A stretch of 6,535 nt of DNA from Mailhella sp. (GTDB taxonomy: Bacteria > Desulfobacterota > Desulfovibrionia > Desulfovibrionales > Desulfovibrionaceae), in assembly GCA_020024815.1 (NCBI GenBank), contig JAHHTE010000118.1:1-6535 (forward strand), read 5' to 3'. The notes under the pieces are model-generated. The model did no database searches and was not told where the DNA came from. It was given only the letters and a program-made list of their open reading frames with translations. Positions 1 through 6,481 of the stretch are shown piece by piece (position 1 is the stretch's first letter; every line of letters begins with the position of its first letter). Position numbers and translations under genes: made by a program.

Positions 1-358
1 TTAATTCAGAAACATAATGTTTTGCTTCTTGTAAATTTCCATCATGGCTGTTTTTTGCTCTTCTTTGTTCAAATCGAGATACATAGGCAATATTTTTTAT
101 TTCAAAAACTATTTCTGCAAAACATTCACCAGTATTTTTACTCATTATTTCATTGGTATTTTTTGTTATTTTTCCCATACGTGGGGTTTGACCATAAAGA
201 GCAAGGCATATTGCATCTAAAATTGTAGTTTTTCCTGCTCCTGTTGGACCAGATAATACAAAAAGTCCATTTTGTTGGTAGGTATTGTTAGTAAAATCTA
301 TTTTCCATTCACCATAGAGAGAATTTAGATTTTTAAATTGTAAAGAAAGAATTTTCAT
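1..358 (-). CDS. sbcC: SbcC exonuclease subunit (Rad50-like ATPase), N-terminal part only
   Basis: Reading the minus strand from the ATG at 358-356 gives 119 open codons that run off the left edge, so this is the N-terminal end of a much longer protein (SbcC is usually about 1000 residues). It begins MKILSLQFKNLNSL, typical of SbcC/Rad50 ATPases. Walker A is GPTGAGKT at residues 37-44, followed by LDAICLALYGQTPR (47-60), and then FEQRRAK (96-102) and HDGNLQ (105-110), all characteristic of SbcC. The family forms an SMC-like dimer with long coiled coils; with SbcD it cleaves DNA hairpins and degrades duplex ends using ATP. The ATG lies 3 bases after the sbcD stop, with a weak GAG ribosome-binding match inside the end of sbcD, so the two are probably translationally coupled. 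The coiled coils, Walker B and signature motif lie outside the window. Confidence 0.95.
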   Translation of the reverse strand, partial: MKILSLQFKNLNSLYGEWKIDFTNNTYQQNGLFVLSGPTGAGKTTILDAICLALYGQTPRMGKITKNTNEIMSKNTGECFAEIVFEIKNIAYVSRFEQRRAKNSHDGNLQEAKHYVSEL

Positions 359-361
359 ATT

Positions 362-1579
362 TTACTCATTTATATCTGAATCTTGTACTTGTTGTAAAAT
401 TTCATTAAAACAGTGAATAAGAGAATTTTTTTGTTCATCAGTAAAAGAGGTATCTTTTAGTTTTTCCTCAAAAATTGTTATTGGTTTTGTTTCTTCTAAA
501 TTTTGTATTATGGCATTGTTTGTAAGAAAATCAGGGTAGTTGTAGGGATTTTTTAATTTTAAAACTTCTACATTTGAATTTTCAATCAATGAAAAGATGG
601 TTTCTTTAAGATTTAAAATTTTATTTTTTCCTGTATATTCAATTTCTAACCATATTGAAGAATTATTTTGTTTTAATTCATGTATTTTATTTGTTAGAAA
701 TTCAATATCTCCTTTAATCTTAAGAATATTTTGAAAAGTAGGAATATTAATTTCTGAAATATTAAATACAGAGTTTGTGTGTTTAGGGGTAATGGTTTCA
801 AGTAAAATCATTTTTTTATTTTGTTTATGTTCAGCAAAACTCATGGCAAGAGGAGAGCCTGAATAACGAATATTTTCTTGATTGTTAATTTTTTGGGCTG
901 AATGAATATGTCCTAAGGCAACATAAGCAATTTTTTCTGAAAAAATATTACTTCCAATTTGTGCAAGCGAACCTATATAAAGTTCACGTTCACCATCTTC
1001 ATTTTGTGTTTTGCTTCCAGCTACAAATAAATGTCCCATTGCAATAATAGGATTTTCGTTTGCTTGAACTAAATTTAATAATTGTTGGTAGTGATTTTCT
1101 ATTCCTGTGATAATTTTTTTATTTCTATCTTCGTAGTTTTCGCCTAATTCATATTGTCGTAAATCTCTTTCACGAAGATATGGCACTGCTAAAATTGTTA
1201 TTTTTTCATTATTAATATTAAGATTAATTATTTCATCTTCAATATTTTCTGTTACTGCACCAATAATATGAATATTAAGAGATTTCAATAATTCCTTTGG
1301 AGCATTTAAAAAAGTAGCAGAATCATGATTTCCTCCTGTAATTACAATATGTTTACAAGAAGATTGGGTTAAGTTCCAAAGAAATTGATAATACATTTTT
1401 TGTGCTGTATTACTTGGTAGAGCTGTATCAAAAATATCACCAGCAATAAGTAAAACATCAATAGAATTATCATTAATATAATTAATAAGCCATGTTAGAA
1501 ATTGTTGATATTCATCATATCTTCGTTTTCCGTATAACGTACTGCCTATATGCCAATCAGATGTATGTAAAATTTTCAT
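362..1579 (-). CDS. sbcD: SbcD exonuclease subunit (Mre11-like nuclease)
   Basis: This gene encodes 405 residues, close to the family's usual 380-410. It is the metal-dependent nuclease subunit of SbcCD, which cuts DNA hairpins and processes double-strand ends. All five calcineurin-like phosphoesterase motifs are visible: SDWH (D8, H10), AGDIFD (D48), GGNHD (N84, H85, D86), GHLF (H183) and GHIH (H224, H226). The SbcD-typical YSGSPLAMSFAE follows at 239-250, and then a C-terminal capping region of about 150 residues. I chose the start at 1579 because MKILHTSDWHIG matches the normal SbcD N terminus and AGGAA lies 5 bases upstream; a start 18 bases earlier (1597) would add MSIGTI but is less likely. 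It is the first gene of an sbcD-sbcC operon and is divergent from the GntR-type regulator. The family and function are clear; nothing is truncated. Confidence 0.97.
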   Translation of the reverse strand: MKILHTSDWHIGSTLYGKRRYDEYQQFLTWLINYINDNSIDVLLIAGDIFDTALPSNTAQKMYYQFLWNLTQSSCKHIVITGGNHDSATFLNAPKELLKSLNIHIIGAVTENIEDEIINLNINNEKITILAVPYLRERDLRQYELGENYEDRNKKIITGIENHYQQLLNLVQANENPIIAMGHLFVAGSKTQNEDGERELYIGSLAQIGSNIFSEKIAYVALGHIHSAQKINNQENIRYSGSPLAMSFAEHKQNKKMILLETITPKHTNSVFNISEINIPTFQNILKIKGDIEFLTNKIHELKQNNSSIWLEIEYTGKNKILNLKETIFSLIENSNVEVLKLKNPYNYPDFLTNNAIIQNLEETKPITIFEEKLKDTSFTDEQKNSLIHCFNEILQQVQDSDINE

Positions 1580-1584
1580 AATTG

Positions 1585-1589
1585 TTCCT
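1585..1589 (-). promoter_or_regulatory. Ribosome binding site of sbcD
   Basis: AGGAA on the minus strand, 5 bases before the ATG at 1579. It decides between the start at 1579 and the longer reading frame from 1597: the site would lie inside the coding sequence if translation began at 1597. Confidence 0.65.
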
Positions 1590-1597
1590 ATGCTCAT

Positions 1598-1625
1598 AAT
1601 ATATATAAAATTTTTTATATTGCAA
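1598..1625 (-). promoter_or_regulatory. Possible sbcD promoter
   Basis: On the minus strand TTGCAA (1625-1620) is followed after 16 bases by TATATT (1603-1598), which would start transcription shortly before the sbcD ribosome binding site. The surrounding 20 bases are a nearly perfect A/T palindrome. In such an AT-rich spacer -10-like hexamers are common by chance, so this is only a candidate. Confidence 0.25.
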
Positions 1626-1656
1626 GAAATTCATTAAAAAGTATTTGTTGCATGCA

Positions 1657-1685
1657 TTGACATTATATAAATGAAAAGGTAGTGT
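1657..1685 (+). promoter_or_regulatory. Candidate promoter of the GntR-type regulator gene
   Basis: A perfect -35 hexamer TTGACA (1657-1662) is followed after 17 bases by TAGTGT (1680-1685), a poor -10 box that matches three of six consensus bases. A perfect 8-base palindrome TGCATGCA (1649-1656) sits directly in front of the -35 box, and a GC-rich palindrome sits directly behind the -10 box. A TATAAT also occurs at 1728-1733 but has no good -35 partner. The perfect -35 is the main support. Confidence 0.4.
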
Positions 1686-1686
1686 T

Positions 1687-1701
1687 TGCCCTGCAAGGGC
1701 A
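1687..1701. promoter_or_regulatory. 15-base palindrome, possible operator of the GntR-type regulator
   Basis: TGCCCT (1687-1692) and AGGGCA (1696-1701) are perfect inverted arms around a GCA centre. It is a GC-rich island in a spacer that is otherwise almost all A/T. It lies where transcription from the TTGACA promoter would begin, about 45 bases before the regulator's start codon, a good position for autorepression. It does not contain the GT/AC half-site pattern usual for FadR-type operators, so the binding protein is uncertain. It could also form a short hairpin in the leader RNA, but no T run follows it, so it is not a normal terminator. Confidence 0.4.
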
Positions 1702-1746
1702 GTTAATATATTTTATACAACTTAGTTTATAATGGGACTTTTTATT

Positions 1747-2412
1747 ATGGTTAATGTTAAAGAAAAACTTAATGCTGAGGAGCGAGCATATCGGTTAATA
1801 ACTGAAACGATTAAACAATCATATAAACCTGGTGATTTTATTTTAGAGAGTTCTCTTGCTGTTGATTTTGGAATGAGTAGAACACCAATAAGTATTGCTT
1901 TGAATCGTCTTGTTTCTGAAGGTATTTTAAGAAAAGTTCCTAAAAAAGGAAGTTATATTCCTCAATTAGATCCAGATGATGCACAAAATGTTTTTAGTAT
2001 TCGTAAACTTTTAGAAGTTGAAGCATTGCGAATAGTTACAGAAAGAAATGATTATTATGTATTGTCTGTTATAAATAGAATGTTAGAAGATTCTGTAATG
2101 GCATTGCGTTATGATGATATAAAAAAATTTGTAGAAATAGATGAAGCATTTCATTTATTTTTAGTAAAAATGGCATATAATAGTTATTTACTTGAAGCTT
2201 GGAAAAGAATTTTCTTACGTTGTAATATTTATACAAGATATTTTAATTCCTATGGTTCTTGTGAGGATGTGCAAGAGAATATGGTATTATCCGATCACCA
2301 AGATATTTATTATGCAATGCAAAACGGAGATGTGAAACTTGCTACTGATTTATTAGGGAAACATATTACAAAAGTTTATGATGATTTGCTTTTAAAAATG
2401 AAAATAGAATAA
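1747..2412 (+). CDS. GntR-family transcriptional regulator, FCD (FadR-like) subfamily
   Basis: The product is 221 residues from the start at 1747. The N-terminal winged helix-turn-helix (about 8-72) shows the typical pattern LAVDFGMSRTPISIALNRL (37-55), then EGILRKVPKKGSY (58-70). The C-terminal all-helical FCD ligand-binding domain (about 78-215) keeps the expected metal ligands D132, H136, H184 and H206, so it probably binds a divalent metal together with a small organic acid. The specific effector cannot be read from the sequence, and no obvious metabolic target gene is next to it. The start at 1747 has GGGA 9 bases upstream; the ATG at 1732, which would add MGLFI, has no visible ribosome binding site. 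It is divergent from sbcDC, is probably a single-gene unit closed by its own terminator, and may repress itself through the palindrome at 1687-1701. Confidence 0.93.
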   Translation: MVNVKEKLNAEERAYRLITETIKQSYKPGDFILESSLAVDFGMSRTPISIALNRLVSEGILRKVPKKGSYIPQLDPDDAQNVFSIRKLLEVEALRIVTERNDYYVLSVINRMLEDSVMALRYDDIKKFVEIDEAFHLFLVKMAYNSYLLEAWKRIFLRCNIYTRYFNSYGSCEDVQENMVLSDHQDIYYAMQNGDVKLATDLLGKHITKVYDDLLLKMKIE

Positions 2413-2433
2413 GCCCTTAATAGGGCTTTTTTT
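2411..2433 (+). terminator. Rho-independent terminator of the GntR-type regulator gene
   Basis: AAGCCCT (2411-2417) pairs perfectly with AGGGCTT (2422-2428) around a TAAT loop and runs into seven T residues (2427-2433). The hairpin begins within the stop codon of the regulator, so the gene has almost no 3' untranslated region. Confidence 0.85.
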
Positions 2434-2596
2434 ATAATTTTTTATTAAAAATTAGAATAATAAAAAATAATTTAATCTATAATATACTTTAATTATATTT
2501 ATTATAGTAAGATGATTAATCTTTTCTTGTTATTATAATACTTTTTTACAACTTATTATATATTAAAAATAGTATAATAAAAAAGAATAAAAACTA
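2434..2596. other. Convergent AT-only spacer
   Basis: This spacer of about 160 bases between the GntR terminator and the end of fthC is almost entirely A/T. I see no open frame, RNA gene or strong repeat in it. On the minus strand, just past the fthC stop, AATAGT and ACTATT arms (about 2596-2570) enclose a 19-base loop and are followed by a T run; this is a very weak candidate terminator for fthC. Confidence 0.4.
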
Positions 2597-3181
2597 TTAT
2601 CTTAGATTAATAATTCCTTGTTCTGTTGCAAGATAATGTACTGGTAAATCCCAAGGTTCTAAAGGTATTTCATCATCTAATAATGCTATGAGAGTGATAC
2701 CTATGCTTATTGCTTGAGGAATTTTAGCTAAATATCTATCATAAAATCCTTGACCATAACCAATTCTATATCCTTTATTTGTAAAAGCAAGGGCGGGTAC
2801 TAGGATAAGAGTTTTTACATTGTTAAGTTTTTCTGTATCATAATATTGGCAAGAAATTTTAGGTTCTAAAATTCCATAAGAACCATTTTCTAAATCTTGA
2901 AAGTTTTTGCATACAAAAAAATCCATAATTCCTTTTTGTTGTTTATCACAACGGGGAAAAAGAATTGTCTTATTTAAAATAAAAGCTTGTTCACTAATAT
3001 GTTGGGTTGGTATTTCAGTTGTTGTTGCAGCATAATTACAAAGTATATTTGCAGTTTGAAATAAAGAACTATTAATAATATTTTCTTGTAATTGTAATGT
3101 ATTATGATTAAAGAGTTTTATATCATTTTGAAGTAATTTTCGTTTATTTATAAGTTTTTTTCGTAAAAGATTTTTATCCAT
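2597..3181 (-). CDS. fthC: 5-formyltetrahydrofolate cyclo-ligase (5,10-methenyltetrahydrofolate synthetase)
   Basis: A complete 194-residue protein of normal family length (about 180-200). The enzyme uses ATP to convert 5-formyltetrahydrofolate to 5,10-methenyltetrahydrofolate in the cytoplasm, returning this folate to one-carbon metabolism. Visible family marks are the basic N terminus (residues 1-15), YAATTTEIPT (50-59) with the substrate-region Glu 56, LFPR (74-77), YGILEP (102-107), the hallmark glycine-rich signature GYRIGYGQGFYDRYL (137-151), and PWDLPVHYLATEQGII (176-191) near the end. The start ATG at 3181 has GAGAG 6 bases upstream. It is convergent with the GntR gene and divergent from the phosphoesterase gene, so it is probably transcribed alone. 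The 6S RNA gene that accompanies this gene in many gamma-proteobacteria is not apparent here. Confidence 0.96.
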   Translation of the reverse strand: MDKNLLRKKLINKRKLLQNDIKLFNHNTLQLQENIINSSLFQTANILCNYAATTTEIPTQHISEQAFILNKTILFPRCDKQQKGIMDFFVCKNFQDLENGSYGILEPKISCQYYDTEKLNNVKTLILVPALAFTNKGYRIGYGQGFYDRYLAKIPQAISIGITLIALLDDEIPLEPWDLPVHYLATEQGIINLR

Positions 3182-3340
3182 ATTATTCTCTCTATAAAAA
3201 TAAATAAAAAAAATTCTAAATTCCTGATTTTTTTCTTGAAAAAAAAATAAAAGTAAATTAATAAAAATTTAAATACTTAATAAACTGCTATTTGAAATTT
3301 GTAAATATGTTGATAACGACTTTATTATTGGAAATGTACT
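3182..3340. other. Divergent promoter spacer between fthC and the phosphoesterase gene
   Basis: About 160 bases, nearly all A/T, that must hold the promoters of both flanking genes. It contains a T7/A9 pair (3228-3234 and 3239-3247) around CTTG, which could form a weak A/T hairpin. TTGAAA occurs at 3292-3297 but has no well-placed -10 box. I cannot single out a convincing promoter or operator. The ribosome binding site GGAA (3330-3333) of the phosphoesterase gene lies at the right end. Confidence 0.4.
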
Positions 3341-4012
3341 ATGAATAAAGAAGATATTCCTTTTTGGATTTTTCTTGGTGATATTCATGGAGAATTTCAT
3401 CAAATACATAAAATTGATAGCATTGAAAAAGCACAAGGTGTTGTGATTACTGGTGATATTGGAAGAGTGGGAACAAGAAAAGAAGTTCTTCAATTTTTAG
3501 ATATTTTACATAATTATAATAAGATTATATTTGCTCAAATAGGAAATATAGATTCTTTTGATGTCAATAGTTTATTCGATATTCAACAAATAAATTTACA
3601 TAAAAAAATAGTGCGATGTAAGGATTTTTGCCTCATGGGTATTGGTGGTTCTTTGCCAACACCTTTTAGAACAAAATCAGAATATTCAGAAGAATATTAT
3701 CAAGAGGTATTAAATACTTTTGCATTGCAAAAAAAAGAGATGCTTACTATTTTGGTTAGTCATAATCCTCCTTATAAGACTCATTGTGATCAACTAAAAC
3801 AAGGTAGTCATGTTGGAAGTAAGGCTTTATTGGAATTTTTAAAAGGTTATCAGCCTGAATTTTGTGTTTGTGGGCATATACATGAGGCTCGCGGACAAGA
3901 TGTTATAGGAAAAACGCAGGTATATAATTTAGGAGATTTTGCTTCAGGTTATTATGGTAAATTACTATTAAGCAATACACCTGTGTTTACATTGTGTTCA
4001 TTTAACTTATAG
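3341..4012 (+). CDS. Icc-like calcineurin-type metallophosphoesterase
   Basis: A 223-residue single-domain enzyme of the calcineurin-like phosphoesterase fold. The five metal-binding motifs are GDIHG (D14, H16), TGDI (D39), GNID (N69, D71), SHNPP (H141) and GHIH (H179, H181). GGSLPTPF (102-109), HVGSKALLEFL (157-167) and CGHIHEARG (177-185) match the Icc-related group (COG2129) rather than SbcD or bacterial MutS-linked enzymes. The usual GNHD has Ile instead of His; relatives such as YfcE and MJ0936 also lack that His and act as phosphodiesterases in vitro. The true substrate is not known from the sequence. It has no signal peptide or membrane segment, so it should be cytoplasmic. The start has GGAA 7 bases upstream. 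Its TAG stop overlaps the ribosome binding site of the downstream ribonuclease gene, so a link with RNA turnover is possible but inferred. Confidence 0.9.
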   Translation: MNKEDIPFWIFLGDIHGEFHQIHKIDSIEKAQGVVITGDIGRVGTRKEVLQFLDILHNYNKIIFAQIGNIDSFDVNSLFDIQQINLHKKIVRCKDFCLMGIGGSLPTPFRTKSEYSEEYYQEVLNTFALQKKEMLTILVSHNPPYKTHCDQLKQGSHVGSKALLEFLKGYQPEFCVCGHIHEARGQDVIGKTQVYNLGDFASGYYGKLLLSNTPVFTLCSFNL

Positions 4013-4015
4013 GAA
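4011..4015 (+). promoter_or_regulatory. Ribosome binding site of the ribonuclease gene, overlapping the upstream stop
   Basis: AGGAA begins inside the TAG stop (4010-4012) of the phosphoesterase gene and lies 5 bases before the ATG at 4021. The overlap points to co-transcription and translational coupling, and it fixes the start of the unusual N-terminal extension. Confidence 0.75.
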
Positions 4016-4020
4016 TTTTT

Positions 4021-6471
4021 ATGGAAGTAGAAAAGAAAAGACGTGGACGTCCTAAGAAGAATGCCACAGAGCAAGTAGTAAAAAAAAATATAAAAGAAAG
4101 TTCTCCTCAAGAAGTAAAACAAAATGCAGTTAAACAAGAGGAAGCTACTGTAAAAAGACGTGGTCGTCCGAAAAAAAATCTTGAAAAGAAAATTTCTGTA
4201 AAAGAAAATACTCTTGTAGAAAATATAAGTATAGAAAAAAAAGAAGAAAATATAGAAAAAAATAAGCAAACAAATAATAAACGGGGTAGAAAACCTAAGA
4301 GTAATAAAGATAATTCTGTTGAAAAAATTTCTGCTCCAGCTCATGCTCGTGGAAGAAAACGCGGCACTCTTTCAAAAAAAGAAAATCAAGCACCATTGGC
4401 TTTAGAAGAAAGTAAACGATTATCTTTAGAGGTTGGGGAAAATAAAGCTCTTATTAGTCATGATTCAAGTGCAACATTACCTTCTGAAATTGGTAGTAAA
4501 GAAATTGTAGCTGTTGGTAAGAAAGAACTTGTTGCGTACGAATCAGGAGTTCTTGCTACTGTTGAAAATAAGTTAAAGAATGTAGAACAAGTTGATATAG
4601 TTCAAGAAAAAGTAGAAGTAGCCAAAAAAGAATTTAAACCTCGTAAGCGTGGAAGAAAAAAGAAAAATAAAGAAAATGCGGATTTTGTAGCAGGAACAAA
4701 TGGTATTGCTCCATATTTAGGGGAAGAAACGTTAAGTAGTGCTGGTGAGCAAGCAGGTTTAGGTGTTTTAGGTGTAATAAGTGAAGCTCCTATTCCTGAT
4801 GCTGTTTTACCTCTTGTTACAGAAACAGAAAAAACTGTAAAAAAAGCACGTAAAAGAGGTAGAAAAAAGAAAGTTAAAGCACAAGAAAATGTGTTAGCTA
4901 GTGATTTTGAAAGTTCTCCTATTGTTGAAGATGGTGAGCTTGCTCGTATTGAAGCAGAAGAAAATATACGTCAAAATATAAAAGCAAAAAATAAGCAAGC
5001 TAAAAAAGAGATAATAGAAACTAAAGAAAAAAAACATCGTGTTCTTTATGTAAGTACAGTGCCAGACGAACAAGTTGAAGTTGTTATTACTGAAAATGGA
5101 ATTGTTTCTGAATATTTTGTGGAAATGGTTCATCAAAGTAAAATTCGTGGTAATATTTATAAAGGTGTAATTAATAATGTAGATACCAATTTACAAGCTG
5201 CTTTTGTAAATTTTGGTTGTGGTAAAAATGGATTTTTACAAATAGATGAAGTTCATCCTGATTATTGGTTAACTCCTTTTGATGAAAGTCAAGGAAAATA
5301 TCCTCCAATTCAAAAAGTTTTAAAAGTTGGACAAGAAGTTTTAGTACAAGTAGTGAAAGAACCTAATGGATCAAAAGGTGCATTTTTAACTACTTGGATT
5401 TCTCTTGCTGGGCGATTTATTGTTCTTACTCCAGGGCAAGAGCAAATTGGAGTTTCTCGTAAAGTAGAAGATAATGAAGAAAGACAGCGTTTAAGAGCTT
5501 TACTTAGTGGAATAAAACCAGGTGAAAATATGGGGGTTATTATTCGTACTGCAAGTGAGGGAGCAAGTAAAACTAATATTCAAAAAGATTTACAAGTTCT
5601 TAAGCGTACTTGGAAAAATATTCAAAAACAAGTTCAAAAACTTCCAGCTCCAAGTCTTGTATATCAAGAGGCTGATTTATCTTCACGTGCTGTACGAGAT
5701 TATTTGAATGAAGATATTCATGAGATTTGGGTTGATTCAAAAGAAGTTGAAAAAAGTGTTAAAGATATAATGAAAGTTGTTTTTCCAAAAAGCAATGATA
5801 TTCTTCATATACACGAAGATTCAAGAGTAAGCCTTTGGGAACGTTTTAATATTGCTCGTCAATTAGAAGAAGTAACAAAGCGTGAAGTAAATCTTCCTTC
5901 TGGTGGGCGTCTTGTTTTTGATCAAACAGAGGCATTACTTGCCATTGATATTAACTCTGGTAAGAGTCAAGGAAAAACTAATTTTGAAGCAATGGTTTAT
6001 CGCACTAATATGGAAGCAGTGGAAGCTATTGCACGGCATTTACGCCTTCGTGATATTGGTGGACAAATTGTTATAGATTTTATTGAAATGCGTGATAAAA
6101 ATCATTGCAGAGAAATAGAAAAAGCTTTGCATGAAGCTATGAAACGTGATAGAGCAAGACACGATATTGGCAAATTAAGTAGTTTTGGTTTATTAGAATT
6201 AGTTCGACAAAGAACAGGGTCAAGTGTAATTTCTATTAGTTCTGAACCTTGCCCTCATTGTAGAGGGACTGGTTTTAGACGAAATTTAGAATGGCAAGCA
6301 CAGGCTATTTTACGAGAAATAAAGAGTAAATTAGCAGGAAAAAATGTTCCTTCTACCTATGTTCATCATGTTGAGCAAGAAATAGCTTTTTATTTACTTA
6401 ATAAAAAACGTGATAGATTAAGCGAATTAGAACAAGAATATCAAACAAAGATTGAAATTCATTTGAAATAA
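4021..6471 (+). CDS. rne: Ribonuclease E/G family endoribonuclease with long basic N-terminal extension
   Basis: The product is 816 residues. The first 340 or so are charged and of low complexity, with six AT-hook-like modules. The catalytic core (about 341-816) is RNase G-sized: an S1 domain with GNIYKGVINNVD (377-388) and AAFVNFGCGKNGFL (393-406); a 5' sensor with IIRT (507-510), equivalent to the 5'-monophosphate pocket R169/T170 of E. coli RNase E; a DNase I-like domain with catalytic D643 (AIDINS) and D686 (VIDFIEM); and a zinc link CPHC (C744, C747). A short C-terminal region of about 65 residues follows. The enzyme should cut single-stranded AU-rich RNA in mRNA decay and rRNA processing. 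There is no C-terminal degradosome scaffold as in E. coli, so RNase G would be an equally fair name for the core. It is the second gene after the phosphoesterase, with an 8-base gap. Confidence 0.95.
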   Translation: MEVEKKRRGRPKKNATEQVVKKNIKESSPQEVKQNAVKQEEATVKRRGRPKKNLEKKISVKENTLVENISIEKKEENIEKNKQTNNKRGRKPKSNKDNSVEKISAPAHARGRKRGTLSKKENQAPLALEESKRLSLEVGENKALISHDSSATLPSEIGSKEIVAVGKKELVAYESGVLATVENKLKNVEQVDIVQEKVEVAKKEFKPRKRGRKKKNKENADFVAGTNGIAPYLGEETLSSAGEQAGLGVLGVISEAPIPDAVLPLVTETEKTVKKARKRGRKKKVKAQENVLASDFESSPIVEDGELARIEAEENIRQNIKAKNKQAKKEIIETKEKKHRVLYVSTVPDEQVEVVITENGIVSEYFVEMVHQSKIRGNIYKGVINNVDTNLQAAFVNFGCGKNGFLQIDEVHPDYWLTPFDESQGKYPPIQKVLKVGQEVLVQVVKEPNGSKGAFLTTWISLAGRFIVLTPGQEQIGVSRKVEDNEERQRLRALLSGIKPGENMGVIIRTASEGASKTNIQKDLQVLKRTWKNIQKQVQKLPAPSLVYQEADLSSRAVRDYLNEDIHEIWVDSKEVEKSVKDIMKVVFPKSNDILHIHEDSRVSLWERFNIARQLEEVTKREVNLPSGGRLVFDQTEALLAIDINSGKSQGKTNFEAMVYRTNMEAVEAIARHLRLRDIGGQIVIDFIEMRDKNHCREIEKALHEAMKRDRARHDIGKLSSFGLLELVRQRTGSSVISISSEPCPHCRGTGFRRNLEWQAQAILREIKSKLAGKNVPSTYVHHVEQEIAFYLLNKKRDRLSELEQEYQTKIEIHLK
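4036..4878 (+). repeat. Six AT-hook-like basic modules in the ribonuclease N-terminal extension
   Basis: Protein-level repeat within the ribonuclease gene. The modules centre on G9, G48, G89, G111, G211 and G280. The first two are identical, KRRGRPKKN (6-14 and 45-53), and match the classical AT-hook core RGRP flanked by Lys/Arg. The third is KRGRKPK (87-93), the fourth RGRKR (110-114), and the last two share RKRGRKKK (208-215 and 277-284). The spacers are rich in Glu, Lys, Ser and Val and look disordered. Bacterial AT-hook-like tails bind A/T DNA or, less specifically, RNA; which applies here cannot be told from the sequence. Confidence 0.8.
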
Positions 6472-6481
6472 TGTATTATTG

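Noticed and set aside
22..228. Open frame of 68 codons on the plus strand
   Set aside because: It lies antisense to the clear sbcC N terminus, has a Phe/Leu-rich composition expected from the reverse of A-rich codons, and shows no family pattern.
3228..3247. T7/A9 hairpin as a terminator
   Set aside because: The stem has no G-C pairs and lies upstream of both flanking genes, so it has no transcript to terminate; it fits simple A/T composition.
3182..3340. Possible 6S RNA gene next to fthC
   Set aside because: In gamma-proteobacteria ssrS often adjoins this gene, but this spacer is almost pure A/T and shows no long paired arms with a central bubble.
3269..3493. Minus-strand open frame of 74 codons over the phosphoesterase start
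   Set aside because: It is antisense to the conserved GDIHG and GDI motifs and has no recognisable product.
3952..4344. Open frame of 130 codons on the minus strand
   Set aside because: It is the reverse of the Lys-rich ribonuclease tail, which yields runs of Phe and Tyr that mimic membrane segments; it also crosses the operon junction.
4894..5136. Minus-strand open frame of 80 codons with membrane-like Phe runs
   Set aside because: It is antisense to the ribonuclease gene and composed of reversed Lys/Glu codons, with no ribosome binding site evidence.
5522..5707. Plus-strand open frame of 61 codons
   Set aside because: It overlaps the conserved 5' sensor and core of the ribonuclease in another frame; the ribonuclease frame has unmistakable motifs.
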